Source: CBDDBH01 sp965225625 | GTDB taxonomy: Bacteria > Pseudomonadota > Gammaproteobacteria > JADZEE01 | Assembly: GCA_965225625.1 (NCBI GenBank) | Contig: CBDDBH010000033.1 | Location: 124,001 to 188,000 of the forward strand | DNA: 64,000 bases | Direction: 5' to 3' | Shown: positions 45,458-54,981 of the stretch, piece by piece | Position numbering within the stretch: the stretch's first letter is position 1 | Layout: every line of letters starts with the position of its first letter | The notes under the pieces: model-generated | What the model saw: the letters and a program-made list of their open reading frames with translations, nothing else | What the model was told of the DNA's origin: nothing | The model's database searches: none | Translations under genes and position numbers: made by a program

Positions 45458-47170
45458 CTAGTCAACGCTGCCAAGCTGGGCACGGCTGAGATTTTTGTCG
45501 AACCCCAGAGCTTCGGCCGCCGCTTGTTCACTCCTATCGCGCAGCGATACCCAGCAGGCAATGAGGAAAGCCGCCGGCATGGAGAACACCGTCGGATAGG
45601 TATATGGAAAGATGGCGCGTTCAAAACCGAGCGCCTGCACCCAGACATTTGGCCCAAGGATGACGAGGATCACTGCAATCGCCACGCCGCTGTAACCGCC
45701 AGCGAGCGCTCCACGAGTCGTCATGCGGCGCCAATACATTGCCAGAATCAACACCGGGAAATTGGAGCTGGCAGCAATGGCCAACGGAATCGTAGCAAGC
45801 ACACTAACATTTTGACCTTGAAACAAAATCGCTAAAGACACGGCGATAACGCCGAGCACAACGATCGTTACCCGCGATACTTGCAACTCACCTGCTTCGG
45901 TACTGCTGCCATGACGGAATACGTTCGCGTACAAATCGTGGGCGATAGACGCCGCACAGGACAATGTCAGCCCGGAGACCACCGCCAGTATTGTTGCGAA
46001 CGCAACTGCCGAGATGAATCCCATGAATATGTCACCGCCCAGCAGTTGCGCCAGGTAGATCACCGCCATGTTACTGCCACCAACGATGTCGGTTCCCCCA
46101 TTTGTGAACTGCGGATGATCAACCAACAAGGCAATAGCGCCCAGTCCGATTACCAGGATGATCCAGTTGAACACGGTAATGAGCAGCAGCGCGATTCCCG
46201 CGGAGCGGCGCGCCTCGCGAGCATCAGGCACGGTGAAAAACCGCATCAATACATGCGGCATGCCGGCGATGCCGCCGATGAACGCCAGACTCACGGACAA
46301 CACCGAGATGGGGCTGGTAAACAACAGCCCCGGTTGCATGATAGCGCTATGATTTGGATGCACCTGCATCGCCTGCAGGGCAAGAGCTTTCAAATCAAAA
46401 TCCACGACGATTAGAACCATGAAGAACAATATGGTCGCCCCGCACAGCAACAGCACCGCCTTGACGATTTGCACCCAAGTCGTCGCTATCATGCCGCCGA
46501 AGCTCACGTAGATCGTCATGAGCACGCCAACTACTAGCACACCCTTGGCATAAGACAGGCCAAACAAAGCCTCCACCAGTGCTCCGGCCGCCACCAGTTG
46601 GGCGATGAGATAAGGAATGGCCACCGCCACCGTGCCGCAGGCAGCAAGGATCCGGATGGAACGACGCGCAAGGCGCAGCGACACAACATCGGCGAACGTG
46701 TATTGCCCCAGATTGCGCAAACGCTCGGCAACCAGCATCAAAACGACGACCCAACCGACCGTCAGACCAATTTGAAAGTAGATCGCGTCATAACCGATTA
46801 GGACGACCAACCCCGCTGTGCCCAGCAAGGATGCGGCAGACATGAAATCACCGGCAATGGCGAAGCCGTTTTGCACCCCGGTGATGCGATTACCAGCCGC
46901 GTAGAAATCCTGTGTTGTGCGCGTGCGCCGTGCCGCCCACCAGGTAATCCACAGAGTAATGGCAACGAAAACAAGGAATGCGCCAATAGCGCCGTAATTG
47001 AGCGGACGTTCGACGTTGTCCGCCAGGCAAGGACTCGGTACCGCAAATAGACATACCGTCGCGAACGTTAGTAACCCTTCCTGTCTTCGAACATTGACGC
47101 TGATTGTCTTATCTCCTCGGCTATTAGTGCTCACATACCCGAGCGCCGACACTGTCCACGACAGACACAA
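45458..47170 (-). CDS. Sodium:solute symporter, acetate permease (ActP)-like
   Basis: 570 residues. A signal-like N-terminus precedes ITWWAARRTRTTQDFYAAGNRITGVQNGFAIAGDFMSAASLLG, a close ActP-like region. Thirteen or so membrane spans follow. ActP uses Na+ or H+ to take up acetate and related short acids. The true start may be downstream of 47170, near VRRQEGLLTFATVCLF, because the first about 25 residues do not look like a signal. It lies between the SulP transporter and the second PQQ dehydrogenase, convergent with the former, and could import the acids made by alcohol oxidation. Confidence 0.88.
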   Translation of the reverse strand: MCLSWTVSALGYVSTNSRGDKTISVNVRRQEGLLTFATVCLFAVPSPCLADNVERPLNYGAIGAFLVFVAITLWITWWAARRTRTTQDFYAAGNRITGVQNGFAIAGDFMSAASLLGTAGLVVLIGYDAIYFQIGLTVGWVVVLMLVAERLRNLGQYTFADVVSLRLARRSIRILAACGTVAVAIPYLIAQLVAAGALVEALFGLSYAKGVLVVGVLMTIYVSFGGMIATTWVQIVKAVLLLCGATILFFMVLIVVDFDLKALALQAMQVHPNHSAIMQPGLLFTSPISVLSVSLAFIGGIAGMPHVLMRFFTVPDAREARRSAGIALLLITVFNWIILVIGLGAIALLVDHPQFTNGGTDIVGGSNMAVIYLAQLLGGDIFMGFISAVAFATILAVVSGLTLSCAASIAHDLYANVFRHGSSTEAGELQVSRVTIVVLGVIAVSLAILFQGQNVSVLATIPLAIAASSNFPVLILAMYWRRMTTRGALAGGYSGVAIAVILVILGPNVWVQALGFERAIFPYTYPTVFSMPAAFLIACWVSLRDRSEQAAAEALGFDKNLSRAQLGSVD

Positions 47171-47270
47171 ACATCAGGGTTTCCAATAGATACACGGCAC
47201 CGCTCCGCAGGCGCGTGAGAGTATCAAGTATGGTAGTGTCATGTCCCCATTTTTGCGGACATGTGGCGAC

Positions 47271-49466
47271 ATGAACGTATGGCAAACTAATCTGCGGCGA
47301 CTCGTGTTTGCGGCCATAACAACCATCATCGTGACCGCTTGCTCGCGTTCCTCAGAGCCTGTTGTGGAGCTAAAAAAGCGCAAGGAGCTGGCGACCAGCG
47401 AAGAGCCGGCGCCGAAGCTGCGGCCGAAAGCCCATATCGACGACGAGCGGATCATCAATGCTGCCGCGGAACCCGGCAACTGGCTATCTCACGGCCGCAC
47501 CTACGAGGAACAGAGATTCTCACCGCTCACGCAGATAAATCGGCAAACGGTTTCGCGTTTGGGACTTGCCTGGTATCGCAACATGGGAACAAAGCGCGGC
47601 CTCGAAGCGACGCCCATCGTTGTCGATGGCATGATGTTCATCACCAGCACCTGGAGCCGCGTCTATGTACTCGATCCGGTCAGTGGTGAAGAGATCTGGG
47701 CCTTCGATCCTGAAGTGCCGAGACAATGGGGCCGACGCGCCTGCTGTGACGTAGTCAATCGCGGTGTCGCCGTATACGACGGCCGCGTCTATGTGGGCAC
47801 CATTGATGGCCGCTTGATCGCGCTCAACGCCATTACCGGCGAGAAAGTGTGGGACGTGGATACTTTGATCGATCGCGATCGCTTTTACAGCATTACCGGG
47901 GCGCCGCGAGCAGCTCGCGGCAAGGTGTTCATCGGCAATGGCGGCGCCGAGTTTGGCGTCCGTGGATATATAAGCGCCTACGATGCCGAAACAGGAGAAC
48001 TATCCTGGCGCTTTTACACCGTGCCGGGAGATCCGTCGTTGCCTTTTGAGCATACGGAACTCGAGATGGCGGCAAAAACCTGGAACGGCGAAAATTGGTG
48101 GACGTTCGGTGGCGGCGGGACTGTTTGGAACTCCATCGTCTACGACCCGGAATTCAACCACCTGTATTTCGGCACGGGCAACGGTTCACCGTGGGCGCGC
48201 GAGATCCGCTCTCCGGGCGGTGGCGACAATCTGTTTCTGTCTTCAATCGTTGCGGTGGACGCCGACACCGGGAAGATGAAATGGTATTACCAGACCACGC
48301 CTGGCGAAAATTGGGACTACACGGCCGTTCAGGACATCATGCTGGCGGACATGCAGGTCGACGGCAGCCAGCGCAAGGTGCTTATGCAGGCGCCCAAAAA
48401 CGGCTTCTTTTACGTCATCGATCGCAGCAATGGGGAGCTGTTACGAGCGCACAAATTCGCGCACACGACCTGGGCAACACACGTCGACATGCAAAGCGGA
48501 CGACCAGTGGAGAATCCGCAGCTCGACTATCTAGAAGAGGCAAAGTGGGTCATCCCGACCTCGCTGGGTGCTCGTAACTGGCAAGCCATGTCTTTCGATG
48601 CCGCTAAAGGCGTGGTTTATATGACGGCCGCCGAGATCCCAGGCGTTTATGTCATGGATGAGACCTGGCAGAAGACCGGTGTCTATCCGCGCGATCCGCT
48701 GGGCCTCAATATCGGTCAAGAGCTTCCAAATTTGCCGCGTATTATCGACAACACACCGGGCAGCACACCGAGCAAAGGCTATTTCAAAGCGTTCAACCCG
48801 CTCACCGGCAAAAGCGACTGGGTGATCGAATCCCCGCACTTCTGGAACGGTGGTGCGATGGCGACAGCCGGCGGACTCGTCTTCCAGGGCAATGCTGAAG
48901 GCGAGGTCAACGCCATGAATGCCGACACCGGCGAGATCCTGTGGACCTTCGAAGCCTATACCTCGTTCATCGCGCCACCGGTCAGTTACCAGATTAACGG
49001 TGAGCAGTATGTGGCGATACTTGCCGGCACCGGCGGCGGCGTCCTGTTCTTCGGCTACATCTCGGAGATCGCTTCTACCGTGTACGGCAATGACGGCAAA
49101 CTGCTGGTATTCAAACTGGACGGCGATGCAGAGCTACCTGTTCAGCAACCCTTGAACCGAAACATCCCCGAACCACCGGAGCTGCCTGCGAGTGCGGAAG
49201 AAATAACCGCAGGTGAAGGACTGTATACCGTGTACTGTGCCGCGTGCCACGGCTTCAACGCTCGCTCGCTTGGCACGATACCCGATCTCCGCCTGATGAG
49301 CGAAACAAGCCATTCAGCCTTCAACCAAATTGTACGGGAAGGAGCGCTTGTTTCTAACGGAATGCCGAACCTTTCTGACGTGCTCGATGAAGAGCAGGCC
49401 CACCTGATCCACGCGTACCTCGTTGCGCGCTCACACGAGGATCGTCAGCAACAACTGGATCCGTAG
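47271..49466 (+). CDS. PQQ-dependent quinohemoprotein alcohol dehydrogenase 2, lipoprotein
   Basis: About 731 residues from MNVWQTNLRRLVFAAITTIIVTACS, a lipoprotein signal. It is a paralogue of the 38198 gene: EPGNWLSHGRTYEEQRFSPL, GRRACCDVVNRGV (vicinal Cys), GENWDYTAVQD and GARNWQAMSF, then heme c motif CAACH near the end. The Thr two residues after the catalytic Asp again argues against lanthanide dependence. It acts in the periplasm on primary alcohols. The two genes are not adjacent; four transport and signal genes and a divergent symporter lie between. Confidence 0.92.
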   Translation: MNVWQTNLRRLVFAAITTIIVTACSRSSEPVVELKKRKELATSEEPAPKLRPKAHIDDERIINAAAEPGNWLSHGRTYEEQRFSPLTQINRQTVSRLGLAWYRNMGTKRGLEATPIVVDGMMFITSTWSRVYVLDPVSGEEIWAFDPEVPRQWGRRACCDVVNRGVAVYDGRVYVGTIDGRLIALNAITGEKVWDVDTLIDRDRFYSITGAPRAARGKVFIGNGGAEFGVRGYISAYDAETGELSWRFYTVPGDPSLPFEHTELEMAAKTWNGENWWTFGGGGTVWNSIVYDPEFNHLYFGTGNGSPWAREIRSPGGGDNLFLSSIVAVDADTGKMKWYYQTTPGENWDYTAVQDIMLADMQVDGSQRKVLMQAPKNGFFYVIDRSNGELLRAHKFAHTTWATHVDMQSGRPVENPQLDYLEEAKWVIPTSLGARNWQAMSFDAAKGVVYMTAAEIPGVYVMDETWQKTGVYPRDPLGLNIGQELPNLPRIIDNTPGSTPSKGYFKAFNPLTGKSDWVIESPHFWNGGAMATAGGLVFQGNAEGEVNAMNADTGEILWTFEAYTSFIAPPVSYQINGEQYVAILAGTGGGVLFFGYISEIASTVYGNDGKLLVFKLDGDAELPVQQPLNRNIPEPPELPASAEEITAGEGLYTVYCAACHGFNARSLGTIPDLRLMSETSHSAFNQIVREGALVSNGMPNLSDVLDEEQAHLIHAYLVARSHEDRQQQLDP

Positions 49467-49513
49467 CTCGCCAAGCAAAACTAATTAGAAAAAACTTCTT
49501 TTCTCTGCAGTTC

Positions 49514-50350
49514 TCAGGCGGCCACACGGGCCTGTTTCGGCGGTGGCCCGCCGCGCCGTGAGCGTGACTTGAACCGCAGCACCAGGCAGACAAGCGGTGA
49601 ATACCAGGGTTGAAGCCGCGCTACGCCGCGCTCGAAGGAAGGCCGCTGCATAAGACTTGCACCCCAGTGGCGAATATTCGGATAGTTTTCAAAGTTAACC
49701 ATCCCCATGCGTTGCATCAGGAAGTACTGCACGAACCAGGCGATGTCGGCGTAGGTAAATTCATCTCCTACCAACCATCGATGCTGGCCAAGTTCCTTTT
49801 CCAGACGATCGTAGAACGCGAAGATCTCGCGTTCCGCCTCGAGGATCTTGCTAGGTGAGAAGCCGTCCAAGGTCTGCTGGTGGAAAGCAACCAGCTCCGG
49901 ATCTTCCTGGATTTCTCGATAGTGCTCCATATCCTCGGGTTTTTTGGAGCTTCCAAACGCCAAGGAGTACATGTAAGTCTTGATCACACCCAAATGGTTT
50001 TCGGTCGCGGTATCCATCCACTCATCGACCTTTCGGCGCTCCGCCGGATCCGTCGGATATAGTGTGGGCTCCGGGAACTGCTCTTCGATATAGCGCAGAA
50101 TATCCATCGACTCGGTGATCACCACGCCGTCATGCACCATCGCCGGCACCAGCCCCTTTGGGTTGATCTTAAAATACCAGTCCTTGGTATTCTCCTGGGT
50201 GAACAGGTTGACGGCATGCGCTGTCCAGTCCAATCCCTTTTCTTCGAGCGCAAGGCAAACGCGTTGAGCACAGTTCGACATGTAGTACTGGTATACGTGA
50301 ATACCAGTCATTGACCGGATCTCGGGATCTGTCGCCTCACGAATTGGCAT
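49514..50350 (-). CDS. Glutathione S-transferase, LigF-like
   Basis: 278 residues. The N-terminal thioredoxin-like domain shows YYMSNCAQRVCLALEEKGLDW (catalytic Ser/Cys region), DWYFKINPKGLVPAMVHDGVVITES (the cis-Pro loop and Glu-Ser that bind glutathione). This resembles the beta-etherase LigF, which cleaves lignin-type aryl ethers. The C-terminal helical domain follows and ends in a basic tail. GAGGAG eight bases before the ATG supports the start. Function as a beta-etherase is speculative; other GST activities fit equally. Confidence 0.78.
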   Translation of the reverse strand: MPIREATDPEIRSMTGIHVYQYYMSNCAQRVCLALEEKGLDWTAHAVNLFTQENTKDWYFKINPKGLVPAMVHDGVVITESMDILRYIEEQFPEPTLYPTDPAERRKVDEWMDTATENHLGVIKTYMYSLAFGSSKKPEDMEHYREIQEDPELVAFHQQTLDGFSPSKILEAEREIFAFYDRLEKELGQHRWLVGDEFTYADIAWFVQYFLMQRMGMVNFENYPNIRHWGASLMQRPSFERGVARLQPWYSPLVCLVLRFKSRSRRGGPPPKQARVAA

Positions 50351-50550
50351 GGTCAGTTCTCCTCGTAACCTATGTCCTATGGATTAATGATGTAGCTAGT
50401 ATCTAGCCTGCGCAGGAGATTAGATACAATGAATGAAAACCGCAATCTCGACCTGATATTTCAACAACGTTATTCTCTAATTACGACGGAACTCTAGAGA
50501 CAGTTTTACGCCTCACCTACTTGCACGTTGGTGATGTAAAGGAAGATGCC

Positions 50551-50838
50551 GTGGACTTAATAATCGATGTGATTGCTTTCGCCTGCTTGTCCTTATGGTT
50601 GCTGATGGTCGGCTACTTTACCATTCGCGATCCGAGGAATACTATCTGGATCCTCACGCCCCTGATGGTGTTTATGGGTATAGCTTATGGCGTAGAGTTT
50701 TTTACCGATAGCGCCTTATACGCAAGAATCACTTTCTCTGGTTTGTCACTGCTGGTGTTTGTGCCGACCATCTGGAGCCTGGTTACCGACAGTCAGGATG
50801 ACAATGATGTAAACCCCGACCCGACGGACGTCGGGTAG
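50551..50838 (+). CDS. Hypothetical small membrane protein
   Basis: 95 residues from a GTG preceded by AAGGAAG. Three hydrophobic spans (IIDVIAFACLSLWLLMVGYF; TIWILTPLMVFMGIAYGV; ITFSGLSLLVFVPTIW) and an acidic tail ending DDNDVNPDPTDVG. No domain recognised. Nothing about its role is visible. A TTG 30 bases earlier would extend it. Confidence 0.5.
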   Translation: MDLIIDVIAFACLSLWLLMVGYFTIRDPRNTIWILTPLMVFMGIAYGVEFFTDSALYARITFSGLSLLVFVPTIWSLVTDSQDDNDVNPDPTDVG

Positions 50839-50928
50839 CTGCTTTTCATCGACGTACTTGTACAGTAGGTCCGCCGCAGTCGCGACTAAAGCGACGCCCA
50901 TCTAACTGGCTGCACGAAGGAGGGAAGC

Positions 50929-51309
50929 ATGATCGTAAACGGATTCGGCACCTTCATGGAATTCAACGATATTGCCAAGCAGGACCGCTGCTACAATGCC
51001 GACAAGTCCAAGATGGCCTCGTTCTGGATCCAGAAGCACAGCGAAGACCGCTGGGACGACGACACGATTTACTCCGTCGCCCTGTGGGATGTCGCCACCA
51101 AGCAGGAGCTGGAGTTCTTTTCCAGGTGCCACAAGTACAGTAAGTCCGACGGAGGAGAATCGGGCCAACCCATCACCAGGCTGGAATTCGACGGCGCCGG
51201 GGCACTGCAGGTAGTCTTTGCCGACGGGAGTCAGGAGCCCGCAGAGGAGCCAGAGCAGATCCCGCCGTGGATACTGCGACAACAGGAGAAGGACAAATCC
51301 TCCGAGTAG
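50929..51309 (+). CDS. Hypothetical soluble protein
   Basis: 126 residues, preceded by AAGGAGGGAAGC. Acidic, with two Cys (KQDRCYNA; FSRCHKYS) and a Glu/Gln-rich C-terminus. No known domain, no signal peptide. It follows the small membrane protein by 90 bases, so co-transcription is possible but not evident. The 490 bases after it contain no convincing gene, only the repeat at 51447-51683. Confidence 0.5.
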   Translation: MIVNGFGTFMEFNDIAKQDRCYNADKSKMASFWIQKHSEDRWDDDTIYSVALWDVATKQELEFFSRCHKYSKSDGGESGQPITRLEFDGAGALQVVFADGSQEPAEEPEQIPPWILRQQEKDKSSE

Positions 51310-51446
51310 TTACGGGCCTGTCGCATGGCCTGGAGATCGTCCGATCCCAGTGAAGTCCCGTATCCTGTTTCACCGCAGCCGCTGATTCTAGAGATACGAC
51401 CGCGACGAAAGTTCGAACCCAGATTAGTTTAAAACTGCATAGACAT

Positions 51447-51683
51447 CATATTGCATAAAGATCCTGGCTCCTCGTTGAGGACGCGTGCATCTGAGCGCCG
51501 CCCCGGAGCGCCAGGCATAGCCGTAGCTATGGCTGGCGTGATGCACAAGCTCAAGCGTGGGAGGAAGACGATAGCTGCGCGATGCGGTACCAAGTGTATT
51601 TTATCAACATCACTATCAAAGCTTCAGAACCAAATGCTATCCGGGCATCGCGCGGCGCCTTCGTGCAATATGCGGGCTAGCCC
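51447..51683. repeat. Mobile-looking repeat with inverted CATATTGCA/TGCAATATG ends
   Basis: CATATTGCA at 51447-51455 and TGCAATATG at 51664-51672 are inverted ends of a 226-bp element. Its left end (AAGATCCTGGCTCCTC) matches the copy at 3284-3310; its right end extended (GTGCAATATGCGGGCTAG) matches copies at 3275 and 6276 in the opposite orientation. Inside is an imperfect hairpin around CATAGCCGTAGCTATG. No coding capacity. It looks like a MITE or large REP-type element. Confidence 0.65.
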
Positions 51684-51799
51684 TGAACCAGTCAGGCAGT
51701 TGGGTCCCATGAAACACAGCGTGCTGACTTGTTCTTGGTCCTGCTGGGTCGAACAGCGCGTACAATGTAGATTGACACGAATACGGGTACGGTACATTA

Positions 51800-52357
51800 G
51801 TGGTGCCTAGGTGGGCACGTCTTTGGTTCTTCCTAATGCTCCTTTGGGGCCTGATTGTCGTTGTAGCGGCCAGCGTATTTTTGTTTGACACATACGACAG
51901 CACGGAAGGACCTCGCAGATATGAACTTGGCGATTCCGCTGAGTCATTCTTTTTTGGGCGATTTTCGGGAGACGGCCCCGAATATAGTTTGACCATCAAC
52001 CTTGCTGATGGCACATCGAGAACGTTCAGATTCCCATTACTTTCAGACACAGACGTTACTGTACTTCACGAGAAGCTGAATAGACTGCTCGTTAGCAATG
52101 ATGCGCCCCCAACCTACGAGGAACTTGATGCCTTCGTGCAGAAAGTGATTTCCAAGAATCAGGAAACGCGGGCGGCCACGCATGGATCCGAGCAGTTACT
52201 AATCGAATACCGCAGAAAGCGGAACATTGAACAGCAGCAACAACGGAAACAATATTCCATAAACGCAGTTCTGGCGCTTGTCTTGCCACCAATCGCTGTT
52301 GGCTTGCTTGGCTATGGCGTCGTACGGCTGCGTCGTAGAATGGATTCAAGCCGCTAG
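51800..52357 (+). CDS. Hypothetical protein with two terminal membrane spans
   Basis: 185 residues. Spans near the N-terminus (LWFFLMLLWGLIVVVAASVFLF) and C-terminus (ALVLPPIAVGLLGYGVVRL) enclose a middle domain of mixed strand and helix. No known family. Starting at GTG, with possible weak Shine-Dalgarno. It is oriented toward the cfa gene, which ends 180 bases beyond on the other strand; that gap shows nothing I can annotate. Confidence 0.45.
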   Translation: MVPRWARLWFFLMLLWGLIVVVAASVFLFDTYDSTEGPRRYELGDSAESFFFGRFSGDGPEYSLTINLADGTSRTFRFPLLSDTDVTVLHEKLNRLLVSNDAPPTYEELDAFVQKVISKNQETRAATHGSEQLLIEYRRKRNIEQQQQRKQYSINAVLALVLPPIAVGLLGYGVVRLRRRMDSSR

Positions 52358-52535
52358 CACTGCTCCCGCCATAATGTTTCACGCGCTTGCACAGTCGATC
52401 CAGCAGATCATTGAGCAATTCAATCTGCGTCCTGTTCATGACGAACAAATACCATGATCGCCCCGTTTAACGTTCTCGAAATCCGGCCGTGCTTCAGCAT
52501 CGGCCGCCGAACAGCTCGCTGTCTCGATTTTCCGC

Positions 52536-53645
52536 TTACACACGCTGATATCCCCCTCGCACACCTTTCGGAGACAAAACCAACTGCCATAGTTGCAAGT
52601 TCCGGCTACGAAACGCACCGGCGTTAGTCAACAGAAAATACCGCCACATTCGATAGAAACCATCGCCGTATCGCGCCGAGATCTCTGGCCAGTGCCGCTC
52701 GAAGTTCTCGTGCCAGGCCATCAGCGTAGTGTCGTAATACGCGCCGAAATTATGCAGATCTTCCATCACGAATACCTTTTCGATCGCAGTCGATATATCT
52801 GCCATGGACGGCAGCTGCGCGTTCGGAAAAATGTACTTGTGGGACCACGGTTCCGCGGCGTTGCGCGTTTTCAAGCGACCAATGGTATGCAGTAGAAACA
52901 ATCCATCCGGTTTCAGACAGCGTCGCACAACCTGCATGAATTCGCGGTAATTCTTACGGCCGACATGTTCGAACATGCCGATGGATATAACATGGTCAAA
53001 CTCGCCTTCCAATTCGCGGTAATCCTTCACCAGCGCCCGCACTGGCAAGCCGGCGTAACGTTCCTCGACCCAGGCACCCTGCTCTTTCGAAACCGTTACA
53101 CCGAAAACTTCCGCCCCGTAACGCTCGGCAGCAAAACCAGCGAAACTACCCCAGCCGCAACCGATGTCCAGCACCCGTTGACCAGATTTAAGGCCGATCT
53201 TCTGGCAGATCAGGTCCAGCTTCGCTTCCTGCGCCGAATCTAGGTCATCAACATCCTTCCAGTAACCGCACGAATAAACCATGCGCTTATCCAGCATGCG
53301 CTCAAACAGATCGTTTCCCAGATCGTAGTGCGCTTTGCCCACCTGAAAGGCTCGCCCCATACTTTGCAAATTGAAAAGCCACGCTTGCGTCAGGGGCAGA
53401 ACAAGGGACAGTGGCGCGATCTTACTGCGCAGCTTCGCCTGAATAACGTTGGTAATGAACTGGTCAACACTGTCACAGTTCCACCAACACTCCATGTAAG
53501 CCTCACCCAGCCCCAAGGTACCCTTGACCAGAATACGTTTGTACAAACGCTCGTCGTGAACATGAATATCCCACGGGCGATCGCCACCTATGCGCACGTC
53601 CGCCAACTTCAATAATTCTTCAACCTTGCGCTGGGCAGCATTCAT
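52536..53645 (-). CDS. cfa: Cyclopropane-fatty-acyl-phospholipid synthase
   Basis: 369 residues, full length. The SAM-binding motif is VLDIGCGWGSFAGFAAE, with the family segments LGEAYMECWWNCD and YSCGYWKDVDDL, HVISIGMFEHVGRKNY and the C-terminal LTNAGAFRSRNLQLWQLV. Cfa adds a methylene from SAM across double bonds of membrane phospholipids at the inner membrane. It stands alone between the repeat region and the AhpD-like gene; the 160-base gap upstream shows no feature I can name. Confidence 0.94.
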   Translation of the reverse strand: MNAAQRKVEELLKLADVRIGGDRPWDIHVHDERLYKRILVKGTLGLGEAYMECWWNCDSVDQFITNVIQAKLRSKIAPLSLVLPLTQAWLFNLQSMGRAFQVGKAHYDLGNDLFERMLDKRMVYSCGYWKDVDDLDSAQEAKLDLICQKIGLKSGQRVLDIGCGWGSFAGFAAERYGAEVFGVTVSKEQGAWVEERYAGLPVRALVKDYRELEGEFDHVISIGMFEHVGRKNYREFMQVVRRCLKPDGLFLLHTIGRLKTRNAAEPWSHKYIFPNAQLPSMADISTAIEKVFVMEDLHNFGAYYDTTLMAWHENFERHWPEISARYGDGFYRMWRYFLLTNAGAFRSRNLQLWQLVLSPKGVRGGYQRV

Positions 53646-53808
53646 AACGATATTGGAAACGGGGAAGCAGACACGAGTTTACCGTACGCTATGTCACTTT
53701 TTCACAGCGCAGTCGTTCAGGTACGACCTATACCTGAGGGGAAGGTGTTAATTGTGGCGCGAAGCGGCTGAAATTCTCACTTGCCCAAATTGCGAGCGGC
53801 GTGATCGG

Positions 53809-54978
53809 TTACGCCAGCGCCCCAGGGGTATTGCGTGCCGAGGGAAAATCATTGAGGCCCAGCGCAGCGCGCATCTCTTGCGTCAGCGCAACCCGGTCAC
53901 TGGCAATCGGTATTCCCGTTGCGTCAGCAATACGGTCCATCTGCATGAACGTGGCCACCACGCCGGCGCAATCAACCAAAGCGGCTTCACCCATCTGCGC
54001 CAGCAGTTTAGCCCTGGCATCGTTAAGCGCCGTGTCACTGTCACCGAGCACTGCCTCGGCAAAGGCATTCAGCGTCGCCCCATGTGGAATGCCACTGTCG
54101 GCATCTGAATTCGTGACCGATGCCAGGTCCACTTCGACCCCCTCCAGCTTGCTGCTCGCACGGAGCATCAACGTATGTCCGGTAGTTCAGAAAAAACACT
54201 GATTGAGCGCGGAAACACGTGAAGCGAGAAACTCCATCTGCGCGCGGCTAATAGCCCGTTCCGGGTTCCCGCTTGGCCGCGACGGATCCAGTATGTGATG
54301 TACCTTGAATGCGTCCATGTACTGGGGCGGGATAAGGACATGAATGCTGGTGCGCAATTCATCCGGAACGAGACTGAGTGCACGGGTGACGTAGGCTGCT
54401 GGTTCATCGCTTGAAAATAGATCAGCATCCGGTTCAACAATCTTGCCATTTGGGATCATGGGAACCCATGCGTCATCCACCTGTGCTTGAGTCGGCCGGC
54501 GTCGGCTAGGTTCTCCGTCAATGGGCGTGGGCAGCGGATGAATTGCAACGCCGATACCGCGGCAGAAGGTATCGATGCTCACGGTCCTTATAGCGACGCC
54601 CAAGGCTTCGACATAGTGGGTGTCCTCCAGCCCGCTTGCCAAGAGCTGCTCGTACCATTGTTTGCTTAGGCGTCCGGAATCGGTGGTGACACGGTGCACC
54701 AATTCAATAACGGCGTCCGGCAATTCCGCCTCGCTGTTATGAGCGCCTTGTACGCTTGCAGGGGCGAGTGCGGCCTTGCGGTCTCGGCAAAGCTGGCATT
54801 GACGCGCTCCTCGTACCTCGGCTGCGATAGAAACGCGCTCTGTGCCGGTCCACCATGTACCCGGCTCGGCAAGTTTCTGCCATACCTGTGTATGCGCCTG
54901 GACGATATCATCGCGCACAACAACACCGGCAGATGTATACGAAACGTTGGTCAACTGAACACTCCCATCATCTCGCAC
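53809..54978 (-). CDS. AhpD-like tandem carboxymuconolactone-decarboxylase-family protein; in-frame TGA at Cys position, candidate selenoprotein
   Basis: One frame of 390 codons from GTG 54978, broken only by TGA at 54187-54189 (codon 264). Upstream: RVSIAAEVRGARQCQLCRDRK (first Cys-x-x-Cys repeat) and VEALGVAIRTVSIDTFCRGIG. Across the TGA the protein reads LNQCFF-(TGA)-TTGHTLMLR, exactly the AhpD motif Cys-x-x-Cys-x3-His with the second Cys replaced by TGA. After it, ALVDCAGVVATFMQMDRIADATGIP completes a second repeat. Reading TGA as selenocysteine gives a full-length protein. AhpD-like selenoproteins are known from metagenomic predictions. Its upstream neighbour is marR, so it may handle peroxides or oxidised aromatics. 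A Cys-to-stop sequencing error is the alternative. Confidence 0.75.
54161..54181 (-). other. Possible SECIS-like hairpin after the TGA
   Basis: In mRNA sense, CGGA-CAU pairs with AUG-C-UCCG (one bulged C) around loop ACGUUG, which contains GU. The loop begins 12 bases after the TGA, slightly closer than the usual bacterial SECIS distance. Weak but in the right place. Confidence 0.3.
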
Positions 54979-54981
54979 TAT

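Noticed and set aside
38198..49466. Lanthanide-dependent (XoxF-like) identity for the two PQQ dehydrogenases
   Set aside because: Both read WDYT at the metal site, lacking the extra Asp seen in lanthanide enzymes, and both carry a C-terminal heme c domain.
51451..51810. ORF of 119 residues in the 51.3-51.8 kb gap
   Set aside because: It runs across the repeat element and has no recognisable domain or ribosome-binding site; it is likely a chance reading of repeat DNA.
54187..54978. Treating the AhpD-like gene as a complete 263-residue protein ending at the TGA
   Set aside because: The same frame continues for 126 codons with conserved second-repeat sequence, so the TGA lies within a domain rather than at a natural end.
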